This document shows positions 7,846 to 16,795 of a stretch of 36,717 bases of DNA, piece after piece. The notes under the pieces are model-generated. The model was not told the DNA's origin, did not search any database, and worked only from the letters and a program-made list of their open reading frames with translations. A program made the translations under genes and the position numbers. The stretch is from Bacillota bacterium. GTDB taxonomy: Bacteria > Bacillota > Clostridia > Lachnospirales > Lachnospiraceae. Within the stretch, counting starts at the first letter, position 1. Each line of letters opens with the position of its first letter. The stretch spans positions 1 to 36,717 of the forward strand of contig JAEZVF010000016.1 of NCBI GenBank assembly GCA_023443225.1, written 5' to 3'.

Positions 7846-9201
7846 ATGCATGCATGGGAAGCAGTTCAAAATTCTTTGAATTATATTGAAGACCATTTGT
7901 TAGAGAATATAAAAATGGAAACTCTTGCAAATGTGGCGGCATTATCACCATATTATTATCAACGCTTGTTTAGGCGTTTAGTGAAAAAATCTGTAAATGA
8001 ATATGTGAAGCTACGAAAGCTGGCAAAAGCTTCGGAAGCTCTTAAAAGCGAAGATAAGCGAATCATTGATGTGGCATTTGAATATGGATTCTCAGACCAT
8101 GGGAACTTTACCCGTGCGTTTAAAGAGGCATATGGCATTACACCGGACGAATATCGTGCTTCTCCTGTGATACTAAATCATTTTATCAAACCTGATCTCC
8201 TACTCAACTATGTTAGGATTGATGAAGATGTACCATTCATTGCTGATGGTATTGTGGTTGAAGTGACCCGTAGAAAACTGGATGAACCACGTACTTTTAT
8301 TGGAATTGAAGGCGAAGTGCCTGGTACTGAATTAATAGGAGGCAGAACTACCGGTATAGCTACAGCCGGGATTATTTGGGATGAATTCCACCGTCAGAAA
8401 TCGAACCTTATAAACTTGCTGCCGAATGGCAATGAGGTAGGAATTCTTTATATGGGAGACGCCAGAGAAGGCTGCTGTACTTATATGGCCGGAGGTGAAG
8501 CCTCTGGAAATGTGAAAATGGAGGGATATGCTTCTTATAAACTTCCTCAAGGTGAATATGCTGTTTGCTGCTTTGAGGCAGAAAACTTTACAGAACTTAT
8601 TAATTCTGCGATTTTTAAAGCATCCGCATTTATGAGCAATTGGATGAAAAATAACAGTCTGACTTGCGGTAATTTTGCTGCTGAGATGTATTATGATACA
8701 AATTATATGGAGCTATGGCTGCCATTAAGCTCATCACAGAGGATGTTAAAAAAGAAGGAACTATGGGATAAAACCAATGGAGCACAAAAGCCGACAATTA
8801 CAACAATCAGTTCCTATGTGAATAGCCCTTTGTTTGATGAGCTGTGCAAACATCTAGAAACAGAATATCAGAGTAAGCCTTTGTTAGAATACAGCAGATG
8901 CTCCATGCAATATGGATGGAATGTGAAATACAAAAAGGCAGGACGTACTTTATGTACCCTGTATCCAATGGGCGGATACTTTATTGCTCTTGTAGTTATA
9001 GGCGATCGTGAGATGACAGAGCTTGAATTAATGCTTCCCTATTTCACAGAGTATTTCCAACAGCTGTATTATGAAACAAAAACTGGTATGGGTCAGAAAT
9101 GGCTCATGCTTAACGTGACAGATGAAGGAGTGCTGGTGGATGTTAAGCAATGTATCGCCATACGAAGAGGTAAAAAAAAGAAAAGCATTCAATATATGTA
9201 A
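7846..9201 (+). CDS. AraC-family regulator fused to a GyrI-like effector domain and DUF3788
   Basis: Three modules occupy 451 residues. An AraC-type double helix-turn-helix lies at about 5-105 (VAALSPYYYQRLFRRLVKK, VAFEYGFSDHGNFTRAFKEA). A GyrI/Rob-like small-molecule-binding domain follows at about 125-285. A DUF3788 module lies at about 315-445 (YSRCSMQYGWNVKYKKAG, LCTLYPMGGYFIALVVIGDR). AraC-GyrI proteins usually regulate multidrug or stress genes on binding hydrophobic cations. DUF3788 is usually a stand-alone protein, so the fusion suggests a second ligand-binding unit. The start is ATG 7846, with TAGGAGG 9 bp upstream, rather than an in-frame start 57 bp earlier. The targets are unknown. 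Confidence 0.82.
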   Translation: MHAWEAVQNSLNYIEDHLLENIKMETLANVAALSPYYYQRLFRRLVKKSVNEYVKLRKLAKASEALKSEDKRIIDVAFEYGFSDHGNFTRAFKEAYGITPDEYRASPVILNHFIKPDLLLNYVRIDEDVPFIADGIVVEVTRRKLDEPRTFIGIEGEVPGTELIGGRTTGIATAGIIWDEFHRQKSNLINLLPNGNEVGILYMGDAREGCCTYMAGGEASGNVKMEGYASYKLPQGEYAVCCFEAENFTELINSAIFKASAFMSNWMKNNSLTCGNFAAEMYYDTNYMELWLPLSSSQRMLKKKELWDKTNGAQKPTITTISSYVNSPLFDELCKHLETEYQSKPLLEYSRCSMQYGWNVKYKKAGRTLCTLYPMGGYFIALVVIGDREMTELELMLPYFTEYFQQLYYETKTGMGQKWLMLNVTDEGVLVDVKQCIAIRRGKKKKSIQYM

Positions 9202-9296
9202 CACCAAATAAGACTACAGAAAATAATTTGATTGTAAAAAACGCAAATGAAAAAGCAGTAACTGAAAGTATGAATGTTACTGTAATTTCACGATAA
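9198..9296 (+). pseudogene. Short coding remnant after the AraC-DUF3788 gene
   Basis: An open stretch reads VTPNKTTENNLIVKNANEKA and then VTESMNVTVISR before TAA, overlapping the previous stop in another frame. It looks like the Thr/Asn-rich tail of a surface or spore protein but has no start. A further 22-codon open stretch ends at about 9430. Both are probably debris. Confidence 0.2.
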
Positions 9297-9324
9297 TAGA
9301 GTAAATAAGTTGAAATAGACAAAG

Positions 9325-9352
9325 CCTTGTACTAAAAGTGTACAAGGTTTTT
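9325..9352 (+). terminator. Intrinsic terminator
   Basis: CCTTGTAC (9325-9332) pairs with GTACAAGG (9340-9347) around a 7-nt loop, followed by TTTTT. It is well placed to end the AraC-GyrI-DUF3788 transcript. Confidence 0.8.
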
Positions 9353-9494
9353 CTATTATCAGGTCAGCTACCCATAGATTATGTATCTGGTAAAATAATA
9401 ACCGATCATACAGGGAATGCTACAACATGACAGGTAATGGAAAACATTAAAGTGCTCTTGAAAAATCTTAACGTTAGCCTATGGAGGTGCTACT

Positions 9495-10205
9495 GTGTCC
9501 GAGTGTAAGCGGGGATATGTCCCTAAAGATGAGAAGGAATTTAATCAGGAAAGCCAAGTTCGATTACGACAGGCGCAACAGGATATTCATTATCTATTGG
9601 AACGAGGATATTCAATGAAAGGTTCGTCTACCTTTGTTGGCAATCACTACATGCTTTCGGAACGGCAGCGACTGGCAATTGTCAGGGCAACTACACAGAA
9701 AAGTATTCTTGCTATGCGTAAGGAGAAGCAAAAAAATAAAGATAACATTGGAAAGAAAGTAGCAATCGATGGCCTTAATGTAATCATTACCTTGGAAGTG
9801 GCTCTTTCGGACTCCACATTAATCCGCTGTATGGATGGAACTATACGGGATTTGGCAGGACTTCGCGGTACGTATCGCATTATTGATAAGACCGATATGG
9901 CTATCCAACTGATTGGTAAAAAACTATCAGAACTTCAGATTCATGAAGTAGTCTTTTACCTTGATGCCCCGGTATCCAACACAGGAAGATTGAAGCTTAA
10001 GATAATTGAGCTGTTAGAAGGATATCCTTTTACTGTATCCGTAGAGATTGTCAATAGTCCAGATACCGTGTTGGAGAAATCGAGTGATGTGATTACAGGG
10101 GATGGAATCATATTAAACAAATGTACGAGCTGGTTTAATATGGTAGCAGATATTATTGAAGAAAGGCTTCCGGATGCGGTTTATGTAGATTTGAGTATGA
10201 AATAA
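9495..10205 (+). CDS. DUF434 / DUF5616 family protein, possible PIN/NYN-like nuclease
   Basis: In this 236-residue protein the N-terminal DUF434-like segment (about 1-75: VRLRQAQQDIHYLLERGYSM, FVGNHYMLSERQRLAIVRAT) precedes a domain resembling DUF5616. Acidic residues there are arranged as in metal-dependent PIN/NYN nucleases: VAIDGLNVIITLE, GTIRDLAGLRG, VVFYLDAPVSNTG and SSDVITGDGIIL. This fold assignment is inference; no function is established that I know of. The start is GTG 9495, with GGAGG 7 bp upstream. It stands between two AraC-GyrI genes, is preceded by a terminator, and is convergent with the next gene, 18 bp away. Confidence 0.7.
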   Translation: MSECKRGYVPKDEKEFNQESQVRLRQAQQDIHYLLERGYSMKGSSTFVGNHYMLSERQRLAIVRATTQKSILAMRKEKQKNKDNIGKKVAIDGLNVIITLEVALSDSTLIRCMDGTIRDLAGLRGTYRIIDKTDMAIQLIGKKLSELQIHEVVFYLDAPVSNTGRLKLKIIELLEGYPFTVSVEIVNSPDTVLEKSSDVITGDGIILNKCTSWFNMVADIIEERLPDAVYVDLSMK

Positions 10206-10223
10206 TCACAGTTAGGCTTTAAT

Positions 10224-11108
10224 TTACAGATTCAGGTCATAGATAGGTTTCTTGATAATGGGAACCCATATCTCTACAACGAATGTATTGTTATTATTAT
10301 GAAACATCTCAAATTCTGGGCCGCCAGCTTTTATATAACCAGAGGTAGGGAACCATTCCATAAAAATTCGCTTACGCATATTACGAATTATCTCCGTGGT
10401 TTCTTTCGCAGTATGTTCAGGTGTAGAAAAAACAGCCCATGTGAATGAAGGAACCGATAGCACGGAATATCCGCCCGGTGTGCGGCCAGAAGGCTTATCA
10501 TAACAAATCATATAGGAAAAGCTGTTTTTATTGTAATTAAACAGAGCGGCATTGAGACAGATGTTATATTCAAGTCCAATATCTCGGTGAAACTGACCGA
10601 TAACGCCATTGCCGACATTGTCTTCCCAAAACCGGGTAATAACAGCGTTGGTTTTTTCGTGGAGGATTGGGACATCTATAGCAATCCCACATACCTCATG
10701 GGCATTTTTCTGTGCAATACGATAGCTGATTTCTCCGTCGCCACTAAGAGACAGGTGAAAAGACAGTTTGGGATATGCCTTAAGAGAAGAATCCCTATTC
10801 CGGGCGGCCATTGGAGTTACACCGTGCAATCCCTTAAAGGCCCTGGCAAATGCTTCCGGTGAACGATAACCGTATTTGAAGGCTACATTAATAACCTTCT
10901 CACCTTCGAATAAATCAAAGGCAGCTAGCGTTAGTTTCCTTCGGCGGATATATTCGGAAAGGGGAATCTCAGCAAGGAAAGAAAACGTACGCAGAAAATG
11001 ATTGACAGAGCAACATGCTTTGCGTGCCACTAGATTTAAGTCGATGTCATCCATTATATTGGTTTCGATAAAATCTATTGCATTATTCATCTTATCCATA
11101 TAAGACAT
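10224..11108 (-). CDS. AraC-family regulator with GyrI-like effector-binding domain
   Basis: The protein has 294 residues. The AraC helix-turn-helix pair lies at about 20-105 (ARKACCSVNHFLRTFSFLAE, VAFKYGYRSPEAFARAFKGL) and a GyrI/SOUL-like ligand-binding domain at about 125-290, ending FVVEIWVPIIKK. GAGGTAG precedes the ATG. The layout parallels the first two domains of the 7846-9201 product but without DUF3788, so the two are probably distant paralogues. It is divergent from the xylanase across a 270-bp gap that could hold a shared operator, but GyrI-type domains usually sense cationic drugs, so control of the xylanase is unproven. Confidence 0.85.
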   Translation of the reverse strand: MSYMDKMNNAIDFIETNIMDDIDLNLVARKACCSVNHFLRTFSFLAEIPLSEYIRRRKLTLAAFDLFEGEKVINVAFKYGYRSPEAFARAFKGLHGVTPMAARNRDSSLKAYPKLSFHLSLSGDGEISYRIAQKNAHEVCGIAIDVPILHEKTNAVITRFWEDNVGNGVIGQFHRDIGLEYNICLNAALFNYNKNSFSYMICYDKPSGRTPGGYSVLSVPSFTWAVFSTPEHTAKETTEIIRNMRKRIFMEWFPTSGYIKAGGPEFEMFHNNNNTFVVEIWVPIIKKPIYDLNL

Positions 11109-11309
11109 AATTCTACCTCACTGTTTGTAAAATGAACCAAATATCTTTTTTAAATTTACCATTCCGTTACCCCCTTGTCAATAAGTGAACAGTATAATGT
11201 ATCTATTAATGCTTAAATAATAGTAAGATACTAATAAATGAATATAAGGCATGACTTAATTTGTGCATGTAATGCTAGGGTTGTGTTTGGAATTTGTGCT
11301 AACATAAAG

Positions 11310-11342
11310 ATACTATACCAAATTCATCAGTACTGGTAGTAT
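11310..11342. promoter_or_regulatory. Imperfect inverted repeat upstream of the xylanase gene
   Basis: ATACTATACCA (11310-11320) and TGGTAGTAT (11334-11342) form a dyad, imperfect by two bases, about 40 bp before the xylanase GTG. It could be an operator or the base of a leader hairpin. No clear -35/-10 pair was identified. The rest of 11109-11378 shows no gene. Confidence 0.3.
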
Positions 11343-11378
11343 AGGAGGCTGCTTAATATAATAAGAGGAGGTAATACT

Positions 11379-13835
11379 GTGGGAAAAAAAGTAATAGCTA
11401 TGGTAACTGGTATTATAATGACTTTTGCACTGATTTTGGGCATTAGCAAACAGAACATTACGAAAGCTGCGGTAACTAATATCTATAAAGTAGATTGGAG
11501 CAAGTTTATTGAGGGTGACAAAATCAGTGATCCTAAGGAGGGTTTGGCTAGATCAGGGGGAGCAGATATCGAAGTTAAAGGTTCTTCAACCAAATCCTTT
11601 TACATATCAAACCGTAAAGATAACTGGGATGCACTAGATATTCAGAACGATCTTTTGAAACTGGACCCGAATGCAACTTATGAAATTACGGTCACCGGCC
11701 ATGTGGACAGCGATGTAGACACTAAGAATGCTAATGTTAAGCTTGGTGGTGTTACAAAGAAAACGGGGGAGGAGGACGGATATCCTGAGTTCAAAAAAGA
11801 GAAACTACAAGCAGGCAAAAGCTTTACTTTAAGCTATGAACTTAAGCTTTCTGATCATATTCCTGACTCTTCAAGGAACCTATGGGTAATCCGTATACAG
11901 ACGGATGAAGCGAGTGCTAGTGAAGCGGGAGATCTTGTGCCCTACTATGTGGATGATATTGTGATTACGGAAACAAAAGCAGGTACAGAAGAAACTCCTG
12001 TAACTGCAGGCGGTGAGCTCTTGACACTTTACGAACTTGATGCTGATAAAACTCTCAAGGTAGGTGATCCATTATCAAGTACAGCACTTAAAGTATCCGG
12101 GGATATCGAGGTAGTTATTGTAAAAGGTGCTGATGGAACCGCATCATTACAATTGAAAGATCGTGTTAATAATTATGATGGGTTAGACATACTTCTTGAT
12201 ACCCTGAAAATAAATGATAATTTTATGTCAGGAACATATACGGTTGAGGTAAAAGGCCATGTGGAGGAAGGTTCTGATGTAAGTAGTTCACCGTTTCTTA
12301 TTGGTATGAGTGAATCACCATGGGGAGAGTTGACTAAAAGAGTGACACCGGGAAGCGATGGTAGCTTTGTATTGACTTATACGAAAGCATTTACAGGGAT
12401 TGAATTGACAGAGCTCGGCTACAGTTTCAGAATACAGACACCTCCTTCCGTACTTACCACTTTCTATATCGATAATATAATGGTAACGGTACTGGACGCA
12501 GTGGAAACAGATCTTTCACAGGAGAGTGGAACGATGAATGCTAAAGTTAAGGAGTGGGATCTCACTCTCGCTTCCCTGAAGGAAGCATATGCAGACCGAT
12601 TCATGATAGGCAATATCATGGAGCCGGGACAGACTACAGACGATGAAATCACGGCGATGTTTAAACATCACTACAATGTTGTCACTTCTGAAAATTCCAT
12701 GAAACCCTGCAATATATCTACAGCAAAGGGTGTATACAATTTTGAACAAGCTGACATGCTGGTGGACTGGGCCAAGGAAAATGATATTTTGGTTCACGGT
12801 CATACATTGGTATGGCATTCTCAATCCGCTCCGTGGCTTACTACGAAGGAGGACGGAACACCACTTACGCGTGCAGAAGCAAAAGCCAATATGGAGGAGT
12901 ATATCAATATGGTTGCCGGACATTACGCAGGCAGGTTGATTTCCTGGGACGTAGTCAATGAAGCATTTCAAACCAGCGTTCCCAATGTTCCATCCAACTG
13001 GAGAGATGCACTGCGTAAAGACGAAAAACCCGACGGTTCTCCATGGTATCAAGCCTATACAAACGGGGCTGATCTAAGTATAGGTGAGGACGGCTCGGAT
13101 TACATCTATGACGCCTTCGTGTTCACTCGTCTTGCTGATCCTGATACGGTATTGTATTACAATGACTTTAATGAGACACAGGCTGGTAAGCGTGAAGCGA
13201 TTGCCTTGATGACGGAAGAGCTAAATGAAAGATGGAAGAACGATCAACGTAACACAGAACCCGATAGGCTGCTTATTGAGGGCATCGGTATGCAAGCACA
13301 TTATTGGACTGGTGATCTGAAAGCTTTGGATGTCGAGGCCAGCATTCAGCGTTTTATAGAGACAGGTGCAATGATTAGTGTATCCGAGTTAGACATTCCG
13401 CTTGGCGATTACATGACCTACAAAGAACGTGTTGACGCTCCTAGCAAAGAAGAGGAGAAGCTGCAAGCAGACTTGTATAAGCAATTGTTTGAAGTATACA
13501 ATAAATATGCGGACAACATTGCACGTGTCACCTTCTGGGGGAAAGTAGATTCTCAAAGCTGGCGTTTTGAAGGTTATCCTTTATTATTTGATAAATACTT
13601 TGCAGCTAAAGAGGCATACTTTGCAGTTACGGGCTTAGTTGAGGGCGAGGTTGCTGATTCTGCAACTGATGTAGAGGATAAGGAAGCTGAACCTGTAATG
13701 GAGAATTCTATTCCAAAAACCGGGGAAGACAATAACAAGCAAATGAATTGGCCAGTATTTGCAATAATAATCGTATTAGTAATCATACCAGTTACAATCT
13801 TTATAATACGAGAGGGAAGAATAAAAAGAATATAA
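11379..13835 (+). CDS. Cell-wall-anchored GH10 endo-beta-1,4-xylanase with tandem carbohydrate-binding modules
   Basis: This secreted enzyme hydrolyses the xylan backbone. Of 818 residues, about 1-31 form a signal peptide (basic MGKKV, hydrophobic core, cleavage near TKAA). Two CBM22-like beta-sandwich modules follow (about 33-200 and 212-373, both with a 'W/YDALDI..D..' block and ending YYVDDI/FYIDNI). The GH10 catalytic barrel lies at about 395-752, with acid/base E528 in WDVVNEAF and nucleophile E670 in SVSELDIPLG. The C-terminus has IPKTGE (778-783), a membrane helix (about 792-810) and the basic tail REGRIKRI, a sortase sorting signal with Ile for the usual Leu. The start is GTG with AGAGGAGG upstream. 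It is monocistronic, ending in a terminator. Confidence 0.92.
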   Translation: MGKKVIAMVTGIIMTFALILGISKQNITKAAVTNIYKVDWSKFIEGDKISDPKEGLARSGGADIEVKGSSTKSFYISNRKDNWDALDIQNDLLKLDPNATYEITVTGHVDSDVDTKNANVKLGGVTKKTGEEDGYPEFKKEKLQAGKSFTLSYELKLSDHIPDSSRNLWVIRIQTDEASASEAGDLVPYYVDDIVITETKAGTEETPVTAGGELLTLYELDADKTLKVGDPLSSTALKVSGDIEVVIVKGADGTASLQLKDRVNNYDGLDILLDTLKINDNFMSGTYTVEVKGHVEEGSDVSSSPFLIGMSESPWGELTKRVTPGSDGSFVLTYTKAFTGIELTELGYSFRIQTPPSVLTTFYIDNIMVTVLDAVETDLSQESGTMNAKVKEWDLTLASLKEAYADRFMIGNIMEPGQTTDDEITAMFKHHYNVVTSENSMKPCNISTAKGVYNFEQADMLVDWAKENDILVHGHTLVWHSQSAPWLTTKEDGTPLTRAEAKANMEEYINMVAGHYAGRLISWDVVNEAFQTSVPNVPSNWRDALRKDEKPDGSPWYQAYTNGADLSIGEDGSDYIYDAFVFTRLADPDTVLYYNDFNETQAGKREAIALMTEELNERWKNDQRNTEPDRLLIEGIGMQAHYWTGDLKALDVEASIQRFIETGAMISVSELDIPLGDYMTYKERVDAPSKEEEKLQADLYKQLFEVYNKYADNIARVTFWGKVDSQSWRFEGYPLLFDKYFAAKEAYFAVTGLVEGEVADSATDVEDKEAEPVMENSIPKTGEDNNKQMNWPVFAIIIVLVIIPVTIFIIREGRIKRI

Positions 13836-13854
13836 AGTAAATCCATTTTAAATG

Positions 13855-13883
13855 AAACACGTCCTATTTGGGCGTGTTTTTTT
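13855..13883 (+). terminator. Intrinsic terminator of the xylanase gene
   Basis: AAACACGTCC (13855-13864) pairs with GGGCGTGTTT (13870-13879) with one wobble, and the stem runs into a T-tract. It lies 19 bp after the xylanase stop. Confidence 0.85.
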
Positions 13884-14090
13884 AATAAGGATTAGGTTTT
13901 CAAAATGGAAGGAATGATTGACTGGTGAAGAGGCAGTGTTTTGAAACGGCCTGTATTACTTTAAAAACATTCTTTGCCTCCCACGGAGCATGTTATTAAT
14001 GCTGGTGGATTAATGAATTAAAGATTGAAAAATATGGAAAGCAATGGTAATCTGTTTATTATATAAAATAATATGAAGGAACGTACTTAG

Positions 14091-15071
14091 ATGGACAAGA
14101 GAGAGATTATACAAATAAGAAAATATACTATCCTAGTTTTCTTACTATGTATTTGCTTAACTGGGTGTAACAAAGCAAATCAGGATAACAATACTGAAAA
14201 ATTAGATTACAATACTTCAATGACCGTATCACCTACAACAAAAGTTTCTCAGAATACTACCCTAGACAACATTGAAACAAATGAAATAAAGGTAACGGAA
14301 ACTGTGCCGGAGATTGAAACTGTTGATTATAGCGATTGTTTTGACGGTCTTGAAGGATGTGCTGTGTTCTTTAATAGTGATAACAATGTGTATAAAATGT
14401 ATAAGGAAGAGTTATGTGAAAAACGAACCTCACCATGCTCAACATTCAAAATCATAGCAACAATAATGGCATTGGAAAATGGAGAAGTAAACTCTGTGGA
14501 CACAAAGATGGGCTATGATGAGACTGTTTATCCAATAGATACATGGAATAAAGACTTAACCTTAAAAGATGCATTTAAGGAATCTTGTGTTTGGTATTTT
14601 AGAAAGGTAATAGATCAGTTAGGCCAGAATGAAGTCCAAAGGTATCTTGATCATTTACAGTTTGGAAATACTGATATAAGTGAGTGGGAAGGTAGTGGAA
14701 TTAATCCTTCTACAGAATTAAATGGATTTTGATTAGAATCATCATTGGAGATTTCACCTAAGGAACAAGTAAAAGTTTTAGCCGACATTTTTAATGGTAA
14801 AACAGATTTCTCAAATCAGAATATAGAAATACTGAAAGAAGTAATGTTGATGCAACAGATTGGAAATGTTACTGTTTACGGAAAAACAGGTACTGGTAAA
14901 AATGCTAAAACAGGAAATAGAAATAATGGCTGGTTTGTTGGAATTATTGAAGATTCAGAGGAAAGAAATTACTTCGCAGTTCACTTAACGGATGAAAGCA
15001 AGGAGGTATCTGGACCAATCGCTAAAGAAATTGCGCTGAACATAATTACTACATATTTTGTTAAAAAGTAG
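14091..15071 (+). pseudogene. Class D (OXA-like) beta-lactamase lipoprotein gene with one in-frame TGA
   Basis: The two open segments lie in one frame, separated only by TGA at 14730-14732 (codon 214). Together they encode a 326-residue class D serine beta-lactamase or BlaR-sensor-like domain. A lipobox LTGC (C26) is followed by a Thr/Asn-rich linker. S117-T-F-K120 is the active-site motif, S165-C-V167 the S-x-V motif and F191-G-N193 the Y/FGN motif; after the stop come EISPKEQV and K265-T-G267. The TGA falls where OXA enzymes have the Trp of FWLE (Trp154 in OXA-10), so TGG to TGA is the simplest explanation. Truncation loses KTG, so the gene is probably inactive unless the stop is a sequencing error or is read through. 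Confidence 0.85.
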
Positions 15072-15120
15072 TTTTGAACGTAACTATAACAACATAAAAA
15101 TATCATAAGGAGTGATTTGA

Positions 15121-15864
15121 TTGTGTACTTCCATCTACTCTATTGCACAAATATCTTCAATCAGAGAAAATTATAAAGACAATATTGAGAAACATATGGA
15201 GTTTATTCGTTTGGCAGCCCAATATAACTCTAGGATAATAATTTTTCCGGAAATGTCGTTAATTGGATATGAACGCGAATTAGCTAAGAAACAATATTTT
15301 ACACAGAATGACATAAGATTAGATTGCATTCAAAAGGCATCAGTAGAACATAATATTGCCATAGTTGCAGGTGGGCCTTTACTGTTGGATGATCATCTGT
15401 ACATTGCTTCCTGGATTTTTACACCGAACAATCACCAACATATTTATACAAAGAAATATTTACATGTGGGAGAAGAACTATATTTTTCTTCCAGTACAGA
15501 ATTTGACCCGACAATAACACTTTGTGATGAACAAATATCCTTTGCCATATGTTATGATATAGAAAGGGAGGAGCATATTGAGTGTGTAAAAAACAAAAAA
15601 TCAAACTCTTATGTTTCTAGTATATTCTACTCAAAAAATGGAATTCAATCGGGTCTTAATAGATTACAATATATAGCAAAGGAATATTCAATCGCTGTTA
15701 TGATGTCAAACTATGTAGGAACATGCTGGGAGACGGAAGCAGGAGGGTGCAGTTCCATATGGTCTCGAACTGGAGAGTTGGTAATATCTGCTGATGGATA
15801 TTCAGAATGTTTACTTGTTGCTCAAAATAGGAATGAGAAATGGAATGGAAAGATTGTAAGGTAG
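15121..15864 (+). CDS. Carbon-nitrogen hydrolase (nitrilase superfamily)
   Basis: The protein has 247 residues with the Glu-Lys-Cys triad of nitrilase-type amidohydrolases: E44 in IIIFPEMSLIGYE, K111 or K112 in YTKKYLH, and C144 in SFAICYDIE. It hydrolyses or condenses a C-N bond, most likely an amide. Substrate-pocket positions are not diagnostic. The start is TTG 15121, with AAGGAG about 9 bp upstream; no ATG lies nearby that would keep the N-terminal strand MCTSIYSIAQISS. It starts 49 bp after the beta-lactamase stop in the same direction, so co-transcription is possible. It probably acts in the cytosol, as there is no signal peptide. Confidence 0.82.
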   Translation: MCTSIYSIAQISSIRENYKDNIEKHMEFIRLAAQYNSRIIIFPEMSLIGYERELAKKQYFTQNDIRLDCIQKASVEHNIAIVAGGPLLLDDHLYIASWIFTPNNHQHIYTKKYLHVGEELYFSSSTEFDPTITLCDEQISFAICYDIEREEHIECVKNKKSNSYVSSIFYSKNGIQSGLNRLQYIAKEYSIAVMMSNYVGTCWETEAGGCSSIWSRTGELVISADGYSECLLVAQNRNEKWNGKIVR

Positions 15865-15970
15865 GAAAGGTAAGATGGTTGGATTTTATTTATGATGAAT
15901 ATAGTCGATTATACATTACCATAATGATATGATTTTATACTAAGATAAGGTATAAATTTAATAGATTGTA

Positions 15971-15979
15971 TGATATAAT
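15971..15979 (+). promoter_or_regulatory. Extended -10 promoter of the ferritin gene
   Basis: TGATATAAT is a perfect extended -10 (TGnTATAAT). The -35 region (TATAAA near 15951) is poor, as is common for extended -10 promoters. Transcription would start near 15986, immediately before the leader hairpins. Confidence 0.6.
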
Positions 15980-15992
15980 GAAGGCGGAATGA

Positions 15993-16072
15993 GGAATCGC
16001 AAGTTTACTTGCGCATTCCGATTGGAGTAACAAGATCAAGAACCATTTTGGTTTATGATCTTATAGAATCTA
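15993..16072 (+). ncRNA. Structured 5' leader of ferritin, copy 1 of an element shared with ddh
   Basis: Stem-loop 1 is GGAAT-CGCAAG / CTTGCG-c-ATTCC with loop TTTA (15993-16019). GATT (16020) and a 10-nt spacer follow. Stem-loop 2 is GATCAAGAACCA / TGGTTTATGATC (16034-16060). ATAGA follows at 16063. The same conserved blocks, at nearly identical spacing, occur in the ddh leader (18756-18824). The element lies in the inferred transcript, ending about 40 nt before the ferritin start. I do not recognise it as a known riboswitch class. Confidence 0.55.
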
Positions 16073-16114
16073 CAAAATGTTATATTTATCATTGCTTAAA
16101 AGGAGGAATTTTAA

Positions 16115-16627
16115 ATGTTAAACAAAAATGTAGCGAAATTACTAAATGAACAAATTAATAAAGAGTTATATTCTGCATATCTTTATATGGATATGTCTGA
16201 TTACTATGCTGATGAGGGTTTAGATGGATTTGAAAATTGGTTTTTTATACAAACACAAGAAGAAAGAGACCATGCACTTTTGTTTCGTCAATATTTATTA
16301 AATAATGGAGAGTCGGTAAAACTTACTGCAATTGAAGCTCCAGACAAGAAATATCAGAACTTCCGCGAGCCATTAGTTGCTGCTCTTGAGCATGAGCAAT
16401 ATGTTACAGCTTCTATCAATGCTATATACGAAGAGGCATATAACAATAAGGACTTCCGTACGATGCAGTTTTTAGACTGGTTTACGAAAGAACAGGGTGA
16501 GGAAGAGAAAAATGCAGATGATAATATCAAGAAATATGACTTGTTTGCAAATGAATCAAAGGGCCTCTATATGCTTAACAGTGAATTTAAGGCCCGCGTG
16601 TATGCTGCACCTTCTTTAGTACTTTAG
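16115..16627 (+). CDS. ftnA: Bacterial non-haem ferritin
   Basis: This iron-storage protein forms a 24-subunit cage that oxidises Fe2+ and stores the mineral. At 170 residues it has the full four-helix ferritin length. Ferroxidase-centre ligands are E17, E50 and H53 (FFIQTQEERDHALLF), E94 and Q127, with E130 in KEQGEEE. AAAGGAGGAATTTTAAATG gives a very strong ribosome binding site. It is monocistronic: it has its own extended -10 promoter and structured leader upstream and a terminator 23 bp after the stop. No Fur box was recognised, so the leader is the obvious candidate for control. Confidence 0.93.
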   Translation: MLNKNVAKLLNEQINKELYSAYLYMDMSDYYADEGLDGFENWFFIQTQEERDHALLFRQYLLNNGESVKLTAIEAPDKKYQNFREPLVAALEHEQYVTASINAIYEEAYNNKDFRTMQFLDWFTKEQGEEEKNADDNIKKYDLFANESKGLYMLNSEFKARVYAAPSLVL

Positions 16628-16649
16628 AATTATTCAAAAATAATGAATT

Positions 16650-16687
16650 CCTTACTCTGCTGAACTGTGGGGTAAGGGATTTTTTTG
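16650..16687 (+). terminator. Intrinsic terminator of ferritin
   Basis: CCTTACTC (16650-16657) pairs with GGGTAAGG (16670-16677), with one wobble and a 12-nt loop, followed by GATTTTTTT. Confidence 0.8.
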
Positions 16688-16795
16688 TTTAAAAAGTATT
16701 AAATGAAGTTAAAGTATTTACTCATTATCCAGAATGGGATATTATGGAGTTGTAGATATTAATAGTCGAGAAAAGATATTAGAGGATACGTGAAT

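Noticed and set aside
10206..11378. Treating the AraC-GyrI gene as the xylanase regulator
   Set aside because: Only divergent adjacency supports it; the effector domain type usually senses cationic drugs and no clear AraC site was found.
14730..14732. Recoding of TGA (selenocysteine or Trp) in the beta-lactamase gene
   Set aside because: Other genes here, such as the acetyltransferase at 7200-7682, use TGA as a normal stop. No SECIS-like hairpin was evident, and the position is a conserved Trp, so a nonsense mutation is simpler.
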